Shown piece after piece: positions 7,351 through 12,248 of a stretch of DNA of 14,576 nucleotides; positions within the stretch are counted from its first letter, which is position 1, and each line of letters starts with the position of its first letter. The DNA comes from CAYGZC01 sp964354225. GTDB lineage: Bacteria > Bacteroidota > Ignavibacteria > UBA10030 > SZUA-254. Where the stretch lies: the NCBI GenBank assembly GCA_964354225.1, contig CAYGZC010000306.1, forward strand, positions 1-14,576, in the 5' to 3' direction. The translations under genes were made by a program, and so were the position numbers. Below the pieces are notes generated by a model. It worked only from the letters and a program-made list of their open reading frames with translations, ran no database searches and was not told where the DNA came from.

Positions 7351-9507
7351 TTATTTAACTACCAAAAACTTTCCTATACGAACATCACCCGTTTCATTAT
7401 CTTTTACAGAAACGAGATACAAACCTGTTGCAATTGCCTGATCGTACCGTGATATCAAATCCCATGCATGCTCACCACCCGAAAACTGAGCAGGTGCGAG
7501 TAACGTTTCAAATTTAGTAAACCATTCGATGTCCGAACCATTGTACGTTGCTGCATCATGGTCAATAGTAGCTACAATATCACCTGCCAATGTATATATC
7601 CGTATTTCGCATCGTGCCGGTAAGTTATAAAAAATAATTTTTCTGTTTCTCTCACCACCAGAACTGCCCTCCCAGTATGCTCTAGCATAATATGGATTTG
7701 GATAGATACCTATACCAGTTGATTTATTTGAATTAGGCAGAGTACCGGGGATAACTCTTAATAATGATTTTGCACTTTCGAGACTTGGTAATTTATTTGA
7801 TGAATCTCCTTTGTCGAAAGCCGTTACAGCATATAAATACTGCCACCCATTCAGGTGAGTCAGATTCATATCACTTGGAGGGAATCTATACCAATATTTA
7901 TTAGTATCTCCAACAAAAGTTTTAGGTTCATCTAATTTTACTCGGTAGAAACCTGTATTATACCCAACATCATTTGAATCTATATCATATTCGGCTACAA
8001 TAGGCATGTCACTAAAGAAATTTTCCGGCGTAGCAATATCCGCCCCGGCATTACTGCGATATACTCTGTACCCTTCAAAATCTTCAAGCTGCGTGATAGG
8101 ATCGACTGATTTTTCGGAGGTATTTTTATCCCAATATATTGTTACTTGATTATCCGCTACCTCAGCACGAACTTTCGGACGCCGCGGAGGCTGGGGTAAG
8201 CTGTAACGTGTCAACAATCTATCTCCATTAATATCCTCACCCTCATCGAGTTTATTATTTCCGTTTACATCTTCACCGTCGTAAGTTTTCTGTGCCCATC
8301 CGAGATTCTTGAACAATATTGATTTTTGTTCCGGATAGTCATACCGCGGATGATCTTGACCATACATCTTCGCAGTGACGATTGCAAATATGACTTTCAG
8401 AGAATCGTGAGGATACATTGTTTTGAATGGTCCGGCAGAGAGTAATAAAGTTACATTGCTCGGCGCGGTTCTCAGTGTTGCGATTTTATCAGCAGGCATG
8501 CTGGTTGTCATTCTCGCATAACGATTCATCCATCGATTTGGATCTTCATCGTCAAGACCAGGAGAAAAGAATTCTTGTTCTCCTATCGAGGTTCGGAATT
8601 TCCATGCATTAAAATATGTCTTTGTGGATAGATCACGCAGGGAATCTATAGTTTTAGGTAACGAATCTGCACCAAGAAGAGTCATCGCGATATAACTTTT
8701 AGCGGGCGGACCTTGGTTGTTTCCATCAAAATCGAATCCATACGCCATTCTTCTAACAGAATCGTATCCTGCGGCAACATTAAAATATCCCGAACTGCCC
8801 GGGCGGACAAAGTTAGTATTTCGGACTACGAAATTATTCCATAATCCGACATAAACTGAATCGAGAGTATCCACAACATCTTTTTGTGAATACGGATCCT
8901 TGTATCCTGTATTATAAAATGTATAACTTAATATTATAAAAAAATCTGCTGTAGGTAAATTCCATGCGTAACTTTCTTGTTTGACAGTTAAACCTAATGG
9001 TAAGTGATATGGAATAGTATCGCCGGTAACAGGATCCCTTACATATTTATCAGTGTATTCACAAACGAAATCAAGATCACTTACAGCTCCATCTGTAGGT
9101 AATCCTGAAAAAGGATCAATCGATCTTTTAATAATCTGCGAACCCTCTTCCGAAGTAAACTCATAGTGTGTACCGGTAACACCGCTCACAGACCGATCTG
9201 TCGCACCTGTAGAAACTCCAGCTCCACGGCTACGAGAAATTGCTCCGAACCAGATACCACCCTGATAGAGATGTTCAATCCCCGATCCGCGAGGATATTC
9301 GGCGGAGTATTGTTCGGGCCAGTATGCATTTCTTGCACCGATTGTTCCGTAATTTGTTACAGTGAGCTGCAAACTGCCAACATTAACAACCTGGCGCTGA
9401 TCTTTATCTGTTGTTTTATATAATGAGCCTCCTACACCATCATCTTGTTGGCTTAATGTAATACCAACACAAAATAATAAATATAATACAATTATTTTAT
9501 GCTTCAT
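7351..9507 (-). CDS. Secreted protein with fibronectin III-like segment and divergent C-terminal sorting domain
   Basis: A 718-aa exported protein, first gene of the minus-strand operon. Signal peptide about 1-19 (KIIVLYLLFCVGITLSQ). The large N-terminal part (20-400) is beta-rich and not assigned to a family; it contains YWPEQYSAEYPRGSGIEHLYQGGIWFG-type aromatic segments seen in FCB secreted proteins. Residues 413-424 (DVNGNNKLDEGE) fit an EF-hand/dockerin calcium loop, followed by DINGD at 425. About 445-565 is fibronectin III-like (VTIYWDKNTS, FEGYRVYRS, YLYAVTAFD). The end (598-718) resembles a FlgD/T9SS type A domain: IGIYPNPYYAR, IRIYTLAGDIVATI, ATGLYLVSV, KFLVVK, but with an unusually long insertion between the last strands. 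Start: ATG at 9507 gives a normal signal peptide; an in-frame TTG at 9519 has GAAGGA 4 nt upstream and cannot be excluded. Export is well supported; function unknown. Confidence 0.8.
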   Translation of the reverse strand: MKHKIIVLYLLFCVGITLSQQDDGVGGSLYKTTDKDQRQVVNVGSLQLTVTNYGTIGARNAYWPEQYSAEYPRGSGIEHLYQGGIWFGAISRSRGAGVSTGATDRSVSGVTGTHYEFTSEEGSQIIKRSIDPFSGLPTDGAVSDLDFVCEYTDKYVRDPVTGDTIPYHLPLGLTVKQESYAWNLPTADFFIILSYTFYNTGYKDPYSQKDVVDTLDSVYVGLWNNFVVRNTNFVRPGSSGYFNVAAGYDSVRRMAYGFDFDGNNQGPPAKSYIAMTLLGADSLPKTIDSLRDLSTKTYFNAWKFRTSIGEQEFFSPGLDDEDPNRWMNRYARMTTSMPADKIATLRTAPSNVTLLLSAGPFKTMYPHDSLKVIFAIVTAKMYGQDHPRYDYPEQKSILFKNLGWAQKTYDGEDVNGNNKLDEGEDINGDRLLTRYSLPQPPRRPKVRAEVADNQVTIYWDKNTSEKSVDPITQLEDFEGYRVYRSNAGADIATPENFFSDMPIVAEYDIDSNDVGYNTGFYRVKLDEPKTFVGDTNKYWYRFPPSDMNLTHLNGWQYLYAVTAFDKGDSSNKLPSLESAKSLLRVIPGTLPNSNKSTGIGIYPNPYYARAYWEGSSGGERNRKIIFYNLPARCEIRIYTLAGDIVATIDHDAATYNGSDIEWFTKFETLLAPAQFSGGEHAWDLISRYDQAIATGLYLVSVKDNETGDVRIGKFLVVK

Positions 9508-9846
9508 TAAGATTCTCAAAGATTCCTTCGTAAATATTTAGATTGACTTGATGTATCAAATTTTGTAATCATGAATAAAAATATTTCAGGCGATCGCTTT
9601 TAAAATTGTTCTTTTTATATGAAAATCCATTTATACTTATCCTCATTAATCGAATTTATCTCCCAAGTCGTGACGCATTGGGGATTGATTCGAATGGACC
9701 GGATCAATAAGAATATTGAGAATATAATTCATTTTTCCAAAATAACAAAACTAATTCCAAAAAATGGCAAATTTGTTAAAAAATATTACATATTGATTAA
9801 GATAAAATATTAAGATATTCATTAAATATTTCTAACAAACGAGAGC
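9508..9846. other. AT-rich divergent intergenic region without a convincing gene
   Basis: About 340 bases between the minus-strand operon and the plus-strand promoter. It holds the upstream region of the minus-strand operon, though no good -35/-10 pair was found on that strand by eye. Small features: the near-palindrome TTGATGTATCAA (9548-9559), the 8-bp palindrome GCGATCGC (9591-9598) and a hairpin at 9685-9707. The stretch at about 9715-9835 is A/T tracts and may act as an UP-like element for the promoter that follows. A 64-codon open frame at 9619-9813 has no ribosome site and low-complexity composition and is not called. Confidence 0.6.
9685..9707. repeat. Inverted repeat, 8-bp stem
   Basis: TTGATTCG (9685-9692) and CGGATCAA (9700-9707) can pair over 8 bp with one G-T pair and a 7-nt loop. 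No T-tract follows on either strand, so it is not an ordinary terminator. It could be an operator or a chance hairpin in AT-rich DNA. Confidence 0.3.
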
Positions 9847-9875
9847 TTGACAGTTTGGGTTCGATTAATTATAAT
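9847..9875 (+). promoter_or_regulatory. Consensus sigma70-type promoter
   Basis: The -35 box TTGACA (9847-9852) and the -10 box TATAAT (9870-9875) are both perfect consensus, separated by exactly 17 nt. A/T tracts upstream (about 9790-9835) could serve as an UP element. Transcription would begin at about 9881-9882. A perfect match on both boxes with optimal spacing is rare by chance and predicts a strong, probably constitutive promoter of the kind used for stable RNAs. Confidence 0.85.
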
Positions 9876-9880
9876 TATTG

Positions 9881-9981
9881 AGTTAACAAAAATTTCCCCT
9901 CTACTTATGCTTCACTAATAAGCATTTGTAGATATTGTACAAACGCTCAGGTAACCCCCGACCTGAGCGTTTTGCTTTTTT
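9881..9981 (+). ncRNA. Candidate small RNA or tRNA-operon leader (~100 nt)
   Basis: The segment is bounded by a consensus promoter and a strong intrinsic terminator and has no useful open frame (only ATG CTT CAC TAA at 9907-9918, without a ribosome site). Predicted structure: hairpin 1, ATGCTT/AAGCAT (9907-9912 with 9920-9925) with outer pairs TAC/GTA (9902-9904 with 9928-9930); hairpin 2, TTTGTA/TACAAA (9925-9930 with 9938-9943); hairpin 3, the terminator. Hairpin 2 shares bases with both others, so alternative folds are possible. C-rich stretches are probably unpaired: TTTCCCCTC (9893-9901) and the terminator loop AACCCCCG. It is either a free-standing small RNA or an attenuated leader of tRNA-Ser and the genes behind it. 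I could not match it to tmRNA, SRP RNA, RNase P or 6S RNA. Confidence 0.6.
9941..9981 (+). terminator. Strong rho-independent terminator
   Basis: A perfect 12-bp stem, AAACGCTCAGGT (9941-9952) with ACCTGAGCGTTT (9961-9972), with an 8-nt loop AACCCCCG, then GC and a run of seven T (9975-9981). The T-tract is only on the plus-strand side, so it terminates plus-strand RNA started at the promoter just upstream, before the tRNA gene. Confidence 0.88.
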
Positions 9982-9999
9982 ATGGATTTCAGTTATATT
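9972..9999 (+). promoter_or_regulatory. Possible promoter for tRNA-Ser
   Basis: TTGCTT (9972-9977) and TATATT (9994-9999), spaced 16 nt, would start RNA near 10006, about 10 nt before the mature tRNA 5' end. The -35 box overlaps the terminator's 3' edge. It is a weaker match than the promoter upstream, but some promoter is needed here if the terminator is efficient. Confidence 0.4.
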
Positions 10000-10015
10000 G
10001 AAGCGTTCGACAGCT

Positions 10016-10103
10016 GGAAAGGTGCGAGAGCGGTTGAATCGGCTCGCCTGGAAAGCGAGTTTCCGCCTAAAACGGAACGTGGGTTCAAATCCCACCCTTT
10101 CCG
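10016..10103 (+). tRNA. trnS(gga): tRNA-Ser (anticodon GGA)
   Basis: An 88-nt class II tRNA. The acceptor stem GGAAAGG (10016-10022) pairs perfectly with CCTTTCC (10096-10102), with discriminator G at 10103 as in tRNA-Ser. The anticodon stem CTCGC/GCGAG encloses loop CTGGAAA with anticodon GGA, reading UCC and UCU serine codons. The long variable arm forms TTCCG/CGGAA, and the T arm is GTGGG-TTCAAAT-CCCAC (10079-10095). The 3' CCA is not encoded (GCTT follows). No terminator follows before the protease gene, so read-through into it is possible. Confidence 0.97.
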
Positions 10104-10134
10104 CTTAATTCATATCGAGTAAGAATTTATCTGA

Positions 10135-10146
10135 ACCATTAATGGT
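10135..10146. promoter_or_regulatory. 12-bp palindrome with possible -10 box before the nfeD-like gene
   Basis: ACCATTAATGGT is a perfect 12-bp palindrome, 22 nt before the start of the protease gene. TATACT (10146-10151), a fair -10 box, abuts it, but no good -35 box lies 16-18 nt upstream. It may be an operator at a local promoter for the protease-slipin-polymerase genes, or coincidence. Confidence 0.3.
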
Positions 10147-10168
10147 ATACTTTTAAAAACGCACTGCT

Positions 10169-11455
10169 ATGATGTACTTCTCGACAATATTTCTGATTTT
10201 ATTTCTACTGCCGCAATCCGTTATTTCACAAAAAAGTATTGTCCATGTAATAACTGTTGATGGTACAATCAATCCCGCATCTGCTGATTACATCCACGAA
10301 GCAATCGGACACGCAACTGAATCCAATGCCGAGTGTCTGATTATTAACCTTAATACCCCTGGGGGGTTATTAAAATCCACGCGAGTGATAGTTTCCGATT
10401 TTCTTAATTCCCCTATTCCAATTGTTGTATATGTATCCCCTGCCGGGTCACAGGCTGCCTCAGCTGGTGTTTTTGTAACGCTCGCATCTCATATTGCAGT
10501 GATGGCACCAGGAACGAACATCGGGGCTGCACATCCTGTTACTATAGGTGATCAAAAAGATTCTGTTATGATGGAGAAAGCTACGAACGACGCGGCTGCA
10601 TTTATCCGAACTATCAGCGAGAAACGACAACGCAACATCAAATGGGCAGAAGATGCAGTGCGTAAAAGTTTATCAATCACTGAAACCGAAGCATTGAAAG
10701 AAGGTGTAATAGATACTATCGCACCGACTATAAAAAACTTATTAGAGGTTATCGATGGTAGGGAAATTCAGACTTCAACTGGGCTAAAAGTCCTGCGAAC
10801 ACGCGAGGCGTCAATTACCACATTCGAAGAAACATTCCAACAAAAAATATTGGATATCCTAAGCGATCCCAACATCGCCTATATTCTTATGATGCTTGGA
10901 ATCTATGGATTACTTTTTGAACTCTATAACCCTAGCGCGATTTTCCCCGGTATTGTCGGATTCATTTGTCTTGTCCTTGCATTCTATTCGATGCATACTC
11001 TCCCTATCAACTATGCAGGTTTAGCACTAATTCTTTTTGCAATTGTCCTTTTTCTTTTAGAGATTAAAATAGTTAGTCATGGACTATTAACAATCGGTGG
11101 TGTTCTTTCTTTAGCGTTGGGGTCTATCATGCTCATACAAACAGATTCGATGTTGGAGTTCGTTTCTATATCATGGGAAGTGATTGCTATAACGATTATT
11201 ATAACAGTCACATTTTTTGCCTTCGCTATCGGTATGGGTATTAAGGCACAAAAACGAAAGCCGATAACAGGAATACAGAGGATTGTAGGTGAAATTGGCG
11301 AGGTAAATCAGGACCTTCGTCCGGATGGTGCTGTTAAAGTTCATGGTGAGATATGGAATGCTACAAGCCTCGATGGTTTATTACGGCGAGGAACCAAAGT
11401 TAAAGTTGAAGAAATCGAAAATCTTAAATTAAAAGTTCGTAAACTAGAACCATAA
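10169..11455 (+). CDS. nfeD: NfeD-type membrane-bound serine protease (ClpP-class)
   Basis: A 428-aa long-form NfeD (NfeD1b-like). Signal peptide about 1-20. The N-terminal ClpP/SppA-fold protease domain (about 22-210) has LNTPGG (61-66), the nucleophile Ser98 in AASAG (96-100) and the general-base Lys137 in MMEKATND, the Ser-Lys dyad known from the archaeal homologue PH1510. A membrane block with four to five segments (about 237-357) follows, then a soluble NfeD OB-fold domain (about 366-425, GEIGEVNQDLRPDGAVKVHGEIW). The family cleaves the hydrophobic C-terminus of partner stomatins in the membrane. The partner slipin gene starts 19 nt downstream. ATG-ATG at 10169/10172 are equivalent starts; no clear Shine-Dalgarno site is seen. 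Fold and active site are certain; the in vivo substrate is inferred from the pairing. Confidence 0.93.
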   Translation: MMYFSTIFLILFLLPQSVISQKSIVHVITVDGTINPASADYIHEAIGHATESNAECLIINLNTPGGLLKSTRVIVSDFLNSPIPIVVYVSPAGSQAASAGVFVTLASHIAVMAPGTNIGAAHPVTIGDQKDSVMMEKATNDAAAFIRTISEKRQRNIKWAEDAVRKSLSITETEALKEGVIDTIAPTIKNLLEVIDGREIQTSTGLKVLRTREASITTFEETFQQKILDILSDPNIAYILMMLGIYGLLFELYNPSAIFPGIVGFICLVLAFYSMHTLPINYAGLALILFAIVLFLLEIKIVSHGLLTIGGVLSLALGSIMLIQTDSMLEFVSISWEVIAITIIITVTFFAFAIGMGIKAQKRKPITGIQRIVGEIGEVNQDLRPDGAVKVHGEIWNATSLDGLLRRGTKVKVEEIENLKLKVRKLEP

Positions 11456-11474
11456 CAACTTATTGGAATAACAT

Positions 11475-12236
11475 ATGGAAACTGTATCGATATTTTTAAC
11501 GATGGTAATTATATTCGCCATCATCATTCTCTCGAATGCAATTCGTATTTTACGTGAATATGAACGCGGAGTGATATTCAGGTTAGGTCGACTTATAGGG
11601 GCAAAGGGTCCAGGCATTATCTTTCTAATTCCGATTGTTGATCGCATGGTGAAAGTAAGTCTTCGGACGGTTGTGCTTGACGTACCACCCCAAGACATTA
11701 TCACTAAAGATAACGTTTCTATAAAGGTTAATGCGGTTTTGTACTTCCGTGTTGTTCAACCAGAAAAAGCTATCGTGGAAGTCGAGAACTTCTTATTTGC
11801 TACCTCGCAGCTATCCCAAACGACTCTCAGGAGCATTTTAGGACAATCGGAACTTGATGAGATTCTTGCACAACGCGATAAAATAAATCGCATGCTTCAA
11901 AAAATTATAGATGAACACGCCGAACCATGGGGCATCAAAGTATCCAATGTTGAAGTAAAACAGATCGATCTTCCGATCGAAATGCAGCGTGCGATGGCGA
12001 AACAGGCAGAAGCTGAGCGTGAACGCAGAGCAAAGGTTGTCCATGCTGAAGGTGAATTTCAAGCAAGTCAGAAACTTTCAGATGCTGCAAGGATCATCAG
12101 TGAAACACCGATTGCATTACAATTAAGATATTTACAGACGCTCACGGAAATCGGCACCGATAAGAATTCTACGATCATATTCCCATTGCCAATAGACCTC
12201 CTCGAGCCCTTTCTCGAGCGTGCCAGAAAAAAGTGA
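11475..12236 (+). CDS. Slipin/stomatin-like SPFH-domain membrane protein
   Basis: A 253-aa prokaryotic stomatin (slipin). One N-terminal membrane anchor (about 4-22), the family signature EYERGVIFRLGRL (28-40) and GPGIIFLIPIVD (45-56), the SPFH/band-7 core (VVLDVPPQDIITKDNVSIKVNAVLYFRV) and a charged coiled-coil arm (about 165-210, MAKQAEAERERRAKVVHAEGE), then a hydrophobic tail NSTIIFPLPIDLLEPF (231-246). Slipins form oligomeric membrane microdomain scaffolds. In archaea, the NfeD protease cleaves the partner stomatin inside a similar hydrophobic C-terminal stretch, so this tail is a likely target. A GGA 7 nt before the ATG is a modest ribosome site. It sits 19 nt after the protease gene and 12 nt before the polymerase gene, in one transcription unit. 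Confidence 0.94.
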   Translation: METVSIFLTMVIIFAIIILSNAIRILREYERGVIFRLGRLIGAKGPGIIFLIPIVDRMVKVSLRTVVLDVPPQDIITKDNVSIKVNAVLYFRVVQPEKAIVEVENFLFATSQLSQTTLRSILGQSELDEILAQRDKINRMLQKIIDEHAEPWGIKVSNVEVKQIDLPIEMQRAMAKQAEAERERRAKVVHAEGEFQASQKLSDAARIISETPIALQLRYLQTLTEIGTDKNSTIIFPLPIDLLEPFLERARKK

Positions 12237-12248
12237 TATTACAATGTG

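Noticed and set aside
9619..9813. Plus-strand open frame of 64 codons in the intergenic region
   Set aside because: No ribosome site, low-complexity Ile/Lys/Asn-rich translation typical of AT-rich noncoding DNA, and it overlaps the hairpin and A/T tracts before the promoter.
9881..9981. Assignment of the candidate RNA as SRP RNA, tmRNA or 6S RNA
   Set aside because: No SRP GNAR-tetraloop core, no tRNA-like ends or tag frame, and too short with the wrong shape for 6S RNA.
9901..10095. Minus-strand open frame of 64 codons
   Set aside because: It is the antisense of the tRNA-Ser gene and the terminator hairpin, a common false gene call.
10016..10103. tRNA-Ser as a mobile-element attachment site
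   Set aside because: No integrase gene and no second copy of the tRNA 3' end was noticed in the window.
11444..11704. Minus-strand open frame opposite the slipin gene
   Set aside because: Shadow of the conserved SPFH coding sequence.
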